The notes beneath the pieces were generated by a model, which was not told the origin of the DNA, did no database searches, and saw nothing but the letters and a program-made list of their open reading frames with translations. Positions 42,251 through 50,069 of a stretch of DNA of 64,000 nt are shown one piece after another. The position numbers were made by a program, and so were the translations under genes. The stretch comes from JAWWPY01 sp963822825 (GTDB lineage Bacteria; Actinomycetota; Actinomycetes; Streptosporangiales; Streptosporangiaceae), in contig CAWGIW010000015.1 in assembly GCA_963822825.1 (NCBI GenBank), positions 310,001 through 374,000 on the forward strand, given 5' to 3'. The first letter of the stretch is position 1. The number at the start of each line of letters is the position of its first letter.

Positions 42251-42284
42251 AAAAAGGCCCCTTCCTTGATCAGGAGGGGCCTTT
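42251..42284 (-). terminator. Rho-independent terminator of tRNA-Arg
   Basis: AAAGGCCCC...GGGGCCTTT hairpin (about 11-12 bp, loop TTGATCA-like) followed on the minus strand by TTTTT. It lies just downstream of the tRNA-Arg gene and could also terminate plus-strand reading of the integrase remnant. Confidence 0.85.
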
Positions 42285-42292
42285 GACCTGGG

Positions 42293-42365
42293 CGCGCTCG
42301 GAGGGACTCGAACCCCCAACCTTCTGATCCGTAGTCAGATGCTCTATCCGTTGAGCTACGAGCGC
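42293..42365 (-). tRNA. tRNA-Arg (anticodon ACG)
   Basis: Complete cloverleaf on the minus strand: acceptor GCGCTCG/CGAGCGC, D-arm GCTC...GAGC, anticodon arm TCTGA-CTACGGA-TCAGA with ACG, T-arm with GGTTCGAGTCC-type loop, discriminator G. CCA is not encoded. Its 3' 22 bp are duplicated at 40344-40365, making it the attB of a past integration. Confidence 0.95.
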
Positions 42366-42600
42366 TTGTCTTGAGTTGTCTACCAGCGGTTTCACAGGCA
42401 GGTGATACCACACGATACAAGCACAGCGGTGATAGAGCTTCTGATTTGTCGCTCTGAGATGCCCACCGTGACCCCTCAAGGGTAGGGCACGAAGGGCGCA
42501 GGTTGCACCGGTCGTCGGGAGGCACCAGCACGTCCGTCACCAGCATGGGAGAAGCGCGGCGCAACAGGGACGTCGGATCGGCACCCAGATCGCCGCGTGG

Positions 42601-43038
42601 ATGGCATCAGTAGCGGACATTTCCTATGATGCAGGCATGCGGCAGGGGCCTCGCGTGGCCCACAGCGTGATCGTGACGACGATGGTCCAAGGATCCAATA
42701 ACGTCTACCCGCATCCCATTTACCGGCGCGAGGCGCTCGACCAGGTCGGGATCAACGCCACCGGCGGCGGACCCGCGACGATTCTGCTCACCAGGCGGCT
42801 CCTGGACAGCGCGCTCCCGTACGACGCCGCCCGGGTGACGACCAGCACGCACCATGAGTTCTTCCCGATGGCGGAGGACACGTGGCCGGGCGGTTCCTAC
42901 CTGGCCGCCGCCAGTCACCAGACCCGGCGAACGTTTCTGGTGCGACACACTAGCCAGTCCGAGCCACGACTCAGCACACCCCCGGCCAGCGGCGACCACG
43001 CCGCTGCGACCGACGTCCGGTACCTCATCTCCTCATGA
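42601..43038 (+). CDS. Hypothetical protein, doubtful
   Basis: 145-codon open frame from ATG 42601 (or ATG 42637, MRQGPRVAHSVIVTT). Some stretches look protein-like (NVYPHPIYRREALDQVGINA, TTSTHHEFFPMAEDTW), but no family is recognised and there is a competing minus-strand frame. It overlaps the DUF2332 gene end by 6 bp in convergent orientation. Confidence 0.3.
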   Translation: MASVADISYDAGMRQGPRVAHSVIVTTMVQGSNNVYPHPIYRREALDQVGINATGGGPATILLTRRLLDSALPYDAARVTTSTHHEFFPMAEDTWPGGSYLAAASHQTRRTFLVRHTSQSEPRLSTPPASGDHAAATDVRYLISS

Positions 43039-44001
43039 CGGGAGCCATTGCAGCCATGTTCCGTGCCCGTCGGTGAGGGCCATGGGAATCCGGCCGTCCC
43101 GGGCGAGCACGAACGGCGCGCCCTGGTAAGCGGGTACCGGGATGTCCGGTACGACGCCGGGTCCCTCGTTGGACAACCAGACGGCGGGTAGGCCGCGGAC
43201 TATGTCGGCGAACTGCCGCCGATCCTGGGGCGTGACGTAAGCAAGTACGGCGGAGTGATACACGACCAGGGTCGCCTCGGCCGGGGCCTGCGCGGCCAGC
43301 GCGGGCAGGTCGGTAAGCAGGTCACCGCGATGCACCACGGGAGGGTCGCGGCGGGCTGAGGCGATCGCGGCGGCGAGCCGCCGCGCGCGGTCGCCTTCAC
43401 CCGGCCAGACCAGGCACGACAGCCAGCGGACGTCATCATCATTGGTGACGTCGAGCGGGTTGAGGTCAAGCCCGGCCCGCCAGATGATGGCGGGAAGCTG
43501 CGCCGGGAGAGGTACCGGTCCGCGTGGTGCGCAGCGCAGGGCAGGCGCTTGTGGATCCTGGCCTGCGATCCGGTGCCCGGCGTAATCGTAGGAGTAGCGG
43601 TCGAAGAGCAGAGTGAGCCCGGCACTGGCACCAACCTCGATCAGCGCCAGCGGCGACGGTAGCTGGGCCAGGGCCGGCAGCAGCGTGGCGCAGCGGGCTG
43701 GCTCGTTGGTCTGCGTGCGCCGGGCCAGCATCACCGCGGACAGCTCCGCCCGGTTGTCGCTGGCCATGGCCCGCAGCCGGTGTATGTCGGCCGGCACGCC
43801 CAGCAGGTACCAGGCCGCGGCGAAGAGCAGATTGGGCTGGCGCTTCTCCGGCGGCAGCGAGTCGAGAAAACGCAGAACGGCGGCGTCGTCAGCGACCGAC
43901 TCGGCCAGTGACTCATAAACCGGGGAGCGGCCGTGGGCGTCCTCGGCGAACTCCCGGTAGTTCTCCGCGGCGCTCTTTCCCGGATCATGACCATGCATCA
44001 T
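43033..44001 (-). CDS. DUF2332 family protein
   Basis: 322 aa from the ATG at 44001 (MMHGHD; 43998 also possible). DUF2332 signatures: SPVYESLAESVADDAAVLRF, PPEKRQPNLLFAAAWYLLG, TNEPARCATLLPAL, LIEVGASAGLTLLFDRYSYDY and VVYHSAVLAYVTPQDR. The GASAGL block resembles a SAM-binding loop and the family is structurally methyltransferase-like. Biological role unknown. Confidence 0.88.
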   Translation of the reverse strand: MMHGHDPGKSAAENYREFAEDAHGRSPVYESLAESVADDAAVLRFLDSLPPEKRQPNLLFAAAWYLLGVPADIHRLRAMASDNRAELSAVMLARRTQTNEPARCATLLPALAQLPSPLALIEVGASAGLTLLFDRYSYDYAGHRIAGQDPQAPALRCAPRGPVPLPAQLPAIIWRAGLDLNPLDVTNDDDVRWLSCLVWPGEGDRARRLAAAIASARRDPPVVHRGDLLTDLPALAAQAPAEATLVVYHSAVLAYVTPQDRRQFADIVRGLPAVWLSNEGPGVVPDIPVPAYQGAPFVLARDGRIPMALTDGHGTWLQWLPS

Positions 44002-44098
44002 CGCCACGTGCCGGAGGCTACCGGCCGCGGGTCCCGGCTGTGCCCGGAGTCCCGCTTGGAGCATTGAAGTTCTTGCCGGACGGCCAGCATGCTGGGGT

Positions 44099-45352
44099 AT
44101 GCGCGCCCGAGAGGCCGGGATTCCCGCGGGCCACCCATCCGTTGCCGCCGGAGTCCTGTCGCAGCGGCGTCCCGTTGCCGCAGCAGGTGCGGTGGCCGCG
44201 CTGGGCGCCTCGGCCGCCTGCTATGTCACTGGCGAGAACTTGCCGGTGGGCTTGCTGCCCGTTATTTCCGCAGGCCTGCATTCATCGCTGCTGGCGACGG
44301 GCTTGCTGGTGACGGTCTATGCCCTGGTCGTGGTGGCGGTCTCAGTGCCGCTGACGCGGCTGACCCGCCACGTTCCCCGCCGCTACTTGCTGTCGGGCGT
44401 GCTATGCATCTTTGTGGGGGCAACCCTGGCGGCGGCAGCCGCGCCCAGTTACGGGTGGCTGCTGGCCGCACGGGTGGTGACTGCCCTGTCCCAGGCCGTG
44501 TTCTGGTCGACCGCGCCGGTCGCGGCAGCGGGCCTTTTCCCGCCCGCCAGGCGCGGGCGGGCCGTCGCCGGGGTACTCGCTGGCGGCCCGCTTGCCGTCC
44601 TGCTGGGAGTACCCGCCGGTACGTGGTTAGGGCAGCAGGCTGGCTGGCGCGTGCCCTTCGTTGTTCTTGCCGGGTTCGGCCTGGTGGGCATGGGCGCCGT
44701 GGGCTTGCTCGTCCCCACCAGCAGGCCTGGTGAGGGCCACGCCGCCAGGGGCACCCACCCGGATGCGCGCCGCTACTGGATGCTTGTGGCCGCTACGGTC
44801 CTGGCCGTCGGGGGGGCCTTCACCGCCTACACCTACGTCAGCGCCTTCTTGACCATGGTGAGCGGGCTCGCGGCGCGCGATGTCGCGCTGGTGCTGCTGC
44901 TCGGCGGGCTTGCATCTTTGGCCGGGGTAGCCTGCGCCAGCATGCTGCTGAGCCGCCACCCGCGAGCAGCGGCAACCGGCCCGCTGGGCCTGCTGGCCGT
45001 CTCGATGCTCGGCTTGTTCAGCTTCGGGACCATGGGTCCGGCAGCGGCGGGCCTGCAGGCGCTGGAGAGTTTCGGCCTGACTAGCGTCGCGATCTCGATG
45101 CAAACACGGGTCCTGATCGTGGCGCCCCGCAGTACCGACATCGCGTCGGCCTGGTACTCCGCCTCCTTTAACGCCGGCATTGCGGCCGGGCCGGTGATCG
45201 GCGGGCTCATCTTGTCCGGCCCCGGGCTCCGCTTCACCCCCTTGATCGGCGGCCTCCTGGCCGCCGCGGCCCTGGTCATCGTGGGTAGGTCTTGCGGCCC
45301 ACATGGCCGGTGGGGTTGTAGCCGCGAGGCCGATGCGTCGCCGGGCGGCTGA
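44099..45352 (+). CDS. Major facilitator superfamily transporter
   Basis: 417 aa with about 12 membrane helices. MFS landmarks: the cytoplasmic loop LTRLTRHVPRRYLLSG between helices 2 and 3, GVPAGTWLGQQAGWRVPFVV around helix 6, and a long central loop SRPGEGHAARGTHPDARRYW. Resembles the AraJ/drug:H+ antiporter (DHA1) class. Divergent from DUF2332. The C-terminal GPHGRWGCSREADASPGG may be an extension caused by a nearby indel. Confidence 0.85.
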   Translation: MRAREAGIPAGHPSVAAGVLSQRRPVAAAGAVAALGASAACYVTGENLPVGLLPVISAGLHSSLLATGLLVTVYALVVVAVSVPLTRLTRHVPRRYLLSGVLCIFVGATLAAAAAPSYGWLLAARVVTALSQAVFWSTAPVAAAGLFPPARRGRAVAGVLAGGPLAVLLGVPAGTWLGQQAGWRVPFVVLAGFGLVGMGAVGLLVPTSRPGEGHAARGTHPDARRYWMLVAATVLAVGGAFTAYTYVSAFLTMVSGLAARDVALVLLLGGLASLAGVACASMLLSRHPRAAATGPLGLLAVSMLGLFSFGTMGPAAAGLQALESFGLTSVAISMQTRVLIVAPRSTDIASAWYSASFNAGIAAGPVIGGLILSGPGLRFTPLIGGLLAAAALVIVGRSCGPHGRWGCSREADASPGG

Positions 45353-45669
45353 TTGCGCTGGTGAGCACGGCGAGTTCCCCGGGCGTCCAGGCGGTCACGG
45401 GTTGCGGCCTTCCACCAGGTTTCCACTCGCTGGCCCGGCGGTCCAGGAGGTGAGCGCGGCGACGGCGTCGCGGCGTCTACTACAAGGTGTAGTACGTGGA
45501 CCCCTCCGTCGAAAAGCTCACCGGTTTCTTCACCCAGAACCTGGGCCAAGCGGCCTAGCCGGTCCTATCCGGCGGATCGGCATAATCGCGCTGGATGCGA
45601 CCACGGTGGCCGCGCAGCGCGGCCCGCCCCAGACCTCGCCCCTGTTCGAGGAGGCAGGCCTAAGCGCGG
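45353..45669. other. Intergenic tract without a supported gene
   Basis: 317 bp between the convergent MFS and reductase genes. Short coding-like scraps are visible on the minus strand near 45350-45420 (TAWTPGELAVL), but no reading frame or family can be supported. No clear terminator hairpin seen. Confidence 0.5.
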
Positions 45670-46314
45670 CTAACGACGGGTGAACGTGACATGGGTGACG
45701 CCGCTGGGGGAGCTCACCGACTCGATGGCGAAGCGCTCCTCCAGGCCCTCCAGGCCGTCCCAGAGGGACTCGCCGCGGCCGAGGAGGATCGGCACGAGCG
45801 CGATGTGCATGTGGTCGATCAGGCCGGCGGCGAGGAACTGGCGGACGGTGGCCGGGCCGCCGCCGATGCGGACGTCGAGGCCACCCGCGGCCTCCTTGGC
45901 CGCCGCAAGCGCCTGCGGCGGGCTGGCGTCGATGAAGTGGAAGGTGGTGCCGCCCTTCATCTCGATCGAGGGCCTGACGTGATGGGTGAGCACGAAGACG
46001 GGGGTATGGAACGGCGGCTCCTCGCCCCACCAGCCCTTCCACTCCTCGTCGGTCCACGGTCCGCGCTGCGGGCCGAACTTGTTGCGCCCCATGATCTCCA
46101 CGCCGATGCCCGGCCCCCAGTTGCTCGCGAAGGCGTCGTCGATGCCGGTGCTCCCGCCTTGCTGGCCCTGCATGGCCTGAAATGAACGGGTGCCCATGAA
46201 CCATCGCACCAGCCGGTCGCCGGCATGCCCGAAGGGTGCCTCCGGGCCCTGGTCAGCACCGGCGCTGAAGCCATCGAGCGAGACGGACATGTTGTGAACA
46301 CGAACAAGTGACAT
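45670..46314 (-). CDS. Dihydrofolate reductase family protein (RibD C-terminal-like)
   Basis: 214 aa starting at ATG 46314 (MSLVRVHNMSVSLDGFSAG) with AGAGAGG upstream. The VSLDGF opening, NKFGPQRGPW, TPVFVLTHHVRPSIEMKGGT and DVRIGGGPATVRQFLAAGLI DHMHI blocks match the actinobacterial YyaP/RibD_C 'dihydrofolate reductase' family, NADPH-dependent reductases of unclear substrate. A longer frame to 46362 lacks homology. Confidence 0.88.
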   Translation of the reverse strand: MSLVRVHNMSVSLDGFSAGADQGPEAPFGHAGDRLVRWFMGTRSFQAMQGQQGGSTGIDDAFASNWGPGIGVEIMGRNKFGPQRGPWTDEEWKGWWGEEPPFHTPVFVLTHHVRPSIEMKGGTTFHFIDASPPQALAAAKEAAGGLDVRIGGGPATVRQFLAAGLIDHMHIALVPILLGRGESLWDGLEGLEERFAIESVSSPSGVTHVTFTRR

Positions 46315-46361
46315 GACGGGTAGACCTCTCTGATCGAAGCTGAGTTCATCAGTGCCAACCA

Positions 46362-46745
46362 CTACTTCTCTTGGCAGTCAACCTCTACGCGGCTCGTGAC
46401 GCCTTTGGTCACGGCGACCGGTCCCGAGGCGTGGCAGTCTGCGGCGCCGCCTTTGTAGTGTGGACTCTCTCCTGAGACGGTGTATTCACCCACGGTCACG
46501 GGTGCCGAGAATCGACCGTTCGCACCGACAGTAATGCCGGTAATGTGTCCACTCGACCCGTGGAGGGTGACCTGTCCGCTGATGGCTCGCGGGCCGTCGC
46601 CGGGAGGACCACCTACAGCCTGGAGCGTGCCGGTCAGAGTCCCCGTCGGACCTGGGGGGCCTGTGGGCGATGAACAGCTGGCTAGCGACACCGAAGCAGC
46701 CATGACAGGCACTAGAGAGAACAAGGTCAGGGACTTTCGACGCAC
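46362..46745 (-). CDS. Putative lipoprotein with a carboxypeptidase-regulatory-like beta domain
   Basis: 127 aa. Signal peptide MRRKSLTLFSLVPVMAASVS with lipobox LASC (Cys24), a Pro/Gly spacer, then a beta-sandwich: ISGQVTLHGSSGHITGITVG, GRFSAPVTVGEYTVSGESP, with two further Cys (CHASG, DCQEK) that may form a disulphide. Probably surface anchored. Function unknown. Confidence 0.75.
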   Translation of the reverse strand: MRRKSLTLFSLVPVMAASVSLASCSSPTGPPGPTGTLTGTLQAVGGPPGDGPRAISGQVTLHGSSGHITGITVGANGRFSAPVTVGEYTVSGESPHYKGGAADCHASGPVAVTKGVTSRVEVDCQEK

Positions 46746-46890
46746 GTATACCCTCCTTCGCGGGTAGTTGGACTACTTGTTCGAACGAACCCGCCAGCGA
46801 AGCACAACCAGCAGTGACGGCAACGCACTTGGGGACACCTCCCTCGTCCATGCCGTACGCACCATGCCGCTTGCTTGGCTCACTCTGTGC

Positions 46891-47709
46891 TCAAGCCGCG
46901 CCGCGACGGACGAGCCAGACGGTCGCCGCGATGAGCAGCGCTGACAACGCGAGCAGCCCGCCGCCCTCAATCCACTGGACCGACCAGAAGTGGCTGGCCG
47001 GCTGGTAGTCGGCGCGCAGGAGGTTCCCGACAACGATGGCGAGGACGGTGTAGCCGGCGAGGGTGGCGACGATCGCAGGGACGACCCGGCGGATGAGCAT
47101 GCCGGCGAGGGCGCCGATCGCGAACGCGGCCAGCGTCCAAGCGGCGAACGCGACCCCGCGCAGGTCGAACAGCCAGTGCGGGAGCGCGGACGTCGGGTCA
47201 TAGAGTCTGCCGGGAGCGAGGTACGGCTGGTAGTACCAGGAGACCAGCACACTGAATGCGCCGGCGATGGCGGCCACCGCGACCCCGAGCAGCACCAGCT
47301 TGGCGAGCGTCCAGCGCCACCGCCCGAAGCCCTGGGTCCAGGCGTAGCGGAAGGTGCCGGTCTCAAGCTCACGGGCCAGCACCAGTGGCCCGACGAAAGC
47401 CCCGATCAGCGCGGGCACGGGCTGCAGGACGAAGCCACCTTTCAGAACGCCGCCGGTCACACGGAAGTTGAGGATCAGCTCACTGCAGGCAGTCGAGCCC
47501 GCAAGGTGGCAGCCGATGGCGGCAGCGTAAGCGTGGTGCAGCTGAAGGCCGGCGATCCAGAGCCACACCGCCAGCGCGCCCAGGAACACAGCCACGCCGC
47601 CCAGCGCAATTCGGTGGTGCCGCCAGGTGACCCAGGCCATACGCTGCCACGGCAGCGGCCGAACGTTCGCGTCCTTCTCCAGAGGAGTGGGAAGGGTGAG
47701 GGTCGTCAC
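46891..47709 (-). CDS. ABC transporter permease (YtrC-like), copy 1, internally shortened
   Basis: 272 aa, about six membrane helices. Almost identical in long stretches to the next gene upstream (RMAWVxWRHHRxALGGVAVF, LKGGFVLQPVPALIGAFVG, FRYAWTQGFGRWRWT, LVSWYYQPYLA, ALAGMLIRRxVPAIVATLA), but it lacks about 75 residues just before DYQPASHFW, where copy 2 has an extracytoplasmic insert. A recent tandem duplication with a deletion is the simplest reading. Served by the ATPase at 48854-49768. Confidence 0.82.
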   Translation of the reverse strand: MTTLTLPTPLEKDANVRPLPWQRMAWVTWRHHRIALGGVAVFLGALAVWLWIAGLQLHHAYAAAIGCHLAGSTACSELILNFRVTGGVLKGGFVLQPVPALIGAFVGPLVLARELETGTFRYAWTQGFGRWRWTLAKLVLLGVAVAAIAGAFSVLVSWYYQPYLAPGRLYDPTSALPHWLFDLRGVAFAAWTLAAFAIGALAGMLIRRVVPAIVATLAGYTVLAIVVGNLLRADYQPASHFWSVQWIEGGGLLALSALLIAATVWLVRRGAA

Positions 47710-47798
47710 TTCGTCACCTTCGCCGGGTGCTGGGTCCTAAGAGTTGTGAGTGCGCACATCGGATTCTCCGTTTCGTACTCGGTCCGCCGCTGCTCGCT

Positions 47799-48857
47799 TC
47801 AGGCCACCCGACGGCGGACCAGCCAGACGGTCACGGCGATGAGCAGCACCGACAGCGCGAGCAGCCAGCCGCCCTCGATCCACTGGAACGGCCAGAAGTG
47901 GCTGGCCGGCTGGTAGTCGGACCATTGCGTGTAGCCGTGTTGGACGAGACACGTCGTTGGGCTAAAGGCGCCTCTTACCCCTATTCGGCCGCCAGGTCCA
48001 GCAACGAAAGACGCGGAGCAGAGCTGCTGGAGTAGGCCGACAGGGGGTCGGCCACCGAACGCGAACTTCCCGCCCTTGGTCCACCACTCGCTCGTGATCC
48101 ACGCGGAACCGGGTAGGTTCGAACCTTTCGCAACCAGCGGTGTCAAGTAGTGCTGGCGCAACACGTTCCCCGCCAGCAAGGCGAGACCGGTGTAGGCGGC
48201 GAGGGTGGCGACGATCGCTGGGACGATCCGGCGGATGAGCATGCCGGCGAGGGCACCGATCGCGAAGGCGGCGAGCGTCCAAGCGGCGAACGCGACCCCG
48301 CGCAGATCGAACAGCCCGGGAGAAAGCGGGGACGGCGAGGAAAACACGGCCCCGTTGCCGGAGGCGAGATACGGCTGGTAGTACCAGGAAACCAGCACAC
48401 TGAAGGCGCCGGCGATGGCGGCCACCGCGACCCCGACCAGCACCAGCTTGGCGACCGTCCAGCGCCATCGCCCGAAGCCCTGGGTCCAGGCGTAGCGGAA
48501 CGTGCCGGTCTCGATCTCGCGAGCCAGCATGGGCGCCCCGACGAATGCCCCGATCAGCGCGGGCACGGGCTGCAGGACGAAGCCACCTTTCAGAATGACG
48601 TTCGTGCTCTGGAAGGCGTTGATCAGGTTCTGGCAGGCAGCCGAGCTCGAGGGGTGACAGGCGGCCGCGGCCGCATACGCGTGGTGTAGCTGAAGGCCGG
48701 CGGTCCAGAGCCACACCGCCAGCGCGCCCAGGAAGACAGCCACGCCGCCCAGCGCGACTCGGTGGTGCCGCCAGCTCACCCAGGCCATCCGGCGCCACGG
48801 CAGTGGCCGCAGGCCCGCGTCCTTCGCTGGGCGGACGGGTACGGTCACCGCGGTCAT
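47799..48857 (-). CDS. ABC transporter permease (YtrC-like), copy 2
   Basis: 352 aa from ATG 48857, which overlaps the stop of the ATPase gene (ATGA). Membrane helices at about residues 38-56, 100-120, 140-165, 190-215, 220-240 and the C-terminus. Contains the extracytoplasmic segment missing from copy 1 (SAWITSEWWTKGGKF onward, near residues 250-325). Likely exporter of an antimicrobial or envelope-active compound, by analogy to YtrBC systems. Confidence 0.85.
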   Translation of the reverse strand: MTAVTVPVRPAKDAGLRPLPWRRMAWVSWRHHRVALGGVAVFLGALAVWLWTAGLQLHHAYAAAAACHPSSSAACQNLINAFQSTNVILKGGFVLQPVPALIGAFVGAPMLAREIETGTFRYAWTQGFGRWRWTVAKLVLVGVAVAAIAGAFSVLVSWYYQPYLASGNGAVFSSPSPLSPGLFDLRGVAFAAWTLAAFAIGALAGMLIRRIVPAIVATLAAYTGLALLAGNVLRQHYLTPLVAKGSNLPGSAWITSEWWTKGGKFAFGGRPPVGLLQQLCSASFVAGPGGRIGVRGAFSPTTCLVQHGYTQWSDYQPASHFWPFQWIEGGWLLALSVLLIAVTVWLVRRRVA

Positions 48858-49768
48858 CTCGTCACCTCCGACGGGTCGGCGCCCGAGCCGCGGGCCGGGC
48901 CGGGGAGCGCCGCAGCGCCGGACTCCCGCAGATACGCAAGGGTCAGCTCTTCGAGGGTGACCGAGCGCGCCTCCCATCCCGGTGGCACCGGATTGGAGGC
49001 GTCGTAGCGGACGAGCAGTTGTACCTGCGACGCAGTGCTGCTCGCGTGCACGACGTTCCACTGCTGCGCATACCGAGCGGACTCCGAAGCCGGGCCGATG
49101 AGCATGCGGTGGGCCGCGAGAAGGTCCTCGACTTCGCCCGCCACCTGGATGTTCCCGTGCGAGACGAGCACGAGGTAGTCGGCGACCCGCTCCAGTTCGG
49201 CAAGGACGTGTGAGGAGAGCACGACCGAGACTCCATCCTCCGCGGCCGCTGTCATCACCGTGGCCATGAAGTCCTCTCGGGCGAGCGGATCGAGATTGGC
49301 AAGGGGCTCATCGAGAACGAGGAGCTTCGGCCGGCGCGCCAGCGCCAGCGTCAACGCGACCTGGGCCTGCTGGCCCCCTGACATCTTCCCGGCCTTCTGG
49401 CGCAACGGGATACCGAGCTCGCCGAGGCGACGCTCGGCGTAGCCCTGGTCGAAGCGGCGGTTCAAGTTGCGCGTCTCGTGCAGCAGGTCGGCGGCCGACA
49501 GGTTCTTGTAGAGCGGCGCATCCTGCGCCACAAACGCGATCCCATCGAGCGCGGCCAATGACCCCGCCCGCCGACCGCCGAGGACGGAAATAGTGCCCGA
49601 GCTCGGATCCGTGAGGCCGACCGCCAGGTTCAACAAGGTGGTCTTGCCCGCGCCATTTGGTCCGACCAATGCGGTTAGGTGCCCCTCGGGGACGGCCAGC
49701 GTGCACTCACGCAGGGCCCACGTGCTGCCATAGCGTTTCCCGAGGTCGTTGGCTTCGATGACGTTCAT
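48854..49768 (-). CDS. ABC transporter ATP-binding protein (YtrB-like)
   Basis: 304 aa. Walker A VGPNGAGKTTLLNLAVGL, signature MSGGQQAQVALTLALARRP, Walker B LLVLDEPLANLDPLAREDF, H-loop SSHVLAEL. The extra ~90-residue C-terminal domain is common in YtrB/CcmA-type ATPases. ATG 49768 overlaps the end of a 28-codon upstream frame. No GntR regulator gene sits upstream as usual for YtrA operons; instead a NarL-type two-component system is divergent and a perfect palindrome lies between. Confidence 0.9.
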   Translation of the reverse strand: MNVIEANDLGKRYGSTWALRECTLAVPEGHLTALVGPNGAGKTTLLNLAVGLTDPSSGTISVLGGRRAGSLAALDGIAFVAQDAPLYKNLSAADLLHETRNLNRRFDQGYAERRLGELGIPLRQKAGKMSGGQQAQVALTLALARRPKLLVLDEPLANLDPLAREDFMATVMTAAAEDGVSVVLSSHVLAELERVADYLVLVSHGNIQVAGEVEDLLAAHRMLIGPASESARYAQQWNVVHASSTASQVQLLVRYDASNPVPPGWEARSVTLEELTLAYLRESGAAALPGPARGSGADPSEVTR

Positions 49769-49851
49769 GCGACATCCTCCGTTTCGCTGCGTGGCGCGCC
49801 GACCGCCGTTGCCGCCAGGTGATCGCGTGCGGTATCCGTTGTTTGACTCAT
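49765..49851 (-). CDS. 28-codon leader frame coupled to the ABC ATPase gene
   Basis: ATG 49851 has a strong GGAGGG site 4 nt upstream; the peptide MSQTTDTARDHLAATAVGAP plus eight residues ends at a TGA overlapping the ATPase ATG. Could be a real small protein, a translational coupling leader, or a decayed regulator. Not conserved to my knowledge. Confidence 0.4.
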   Translation of the reverse strand: MSQTTDTARDHLAATAVGAPRSETEDVA

Positions 49852-49966
49852 GCGTCCCTCCATCAGGTCGACGGACCTGGTCCCTGGCTCCCTGCGTCGC
49901 GGTAGCTCAGTGCCTCCATTGTGAGGAGTGGGGTCGTCACCAGGGAATACGGCTAGGCGGCGTCTT

Positions 49967-49990
49967 ACAGGTGTACCTAGGTACACCTGT
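49967..49990. promoter_or_regulatory. 24-bp perfect palindrome between the ABC operon and two-component system
   Basis: Half-site ACAGGTGTAC, centre CTAG, then the exact complement GTACACCTGT: 24 bp with no mismatch. It is in the divergent interval 116 bp from the leader ATG (49851) and 80 bp from the kinase start (50070). Strong candidate operator for the response regulator at 51393 or a GntR-type protein. A chance palindrome this long is very unlikely. Confidence 0.7.
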
Positions 49991-50069
49991 CTTGGGTGCT
50001 CAGCCCTACTGCCACCGCGGTGTCGTGTCGGGCAGACTGGGGTGTCGCGACGAGGGAAGTCGATGCGTA

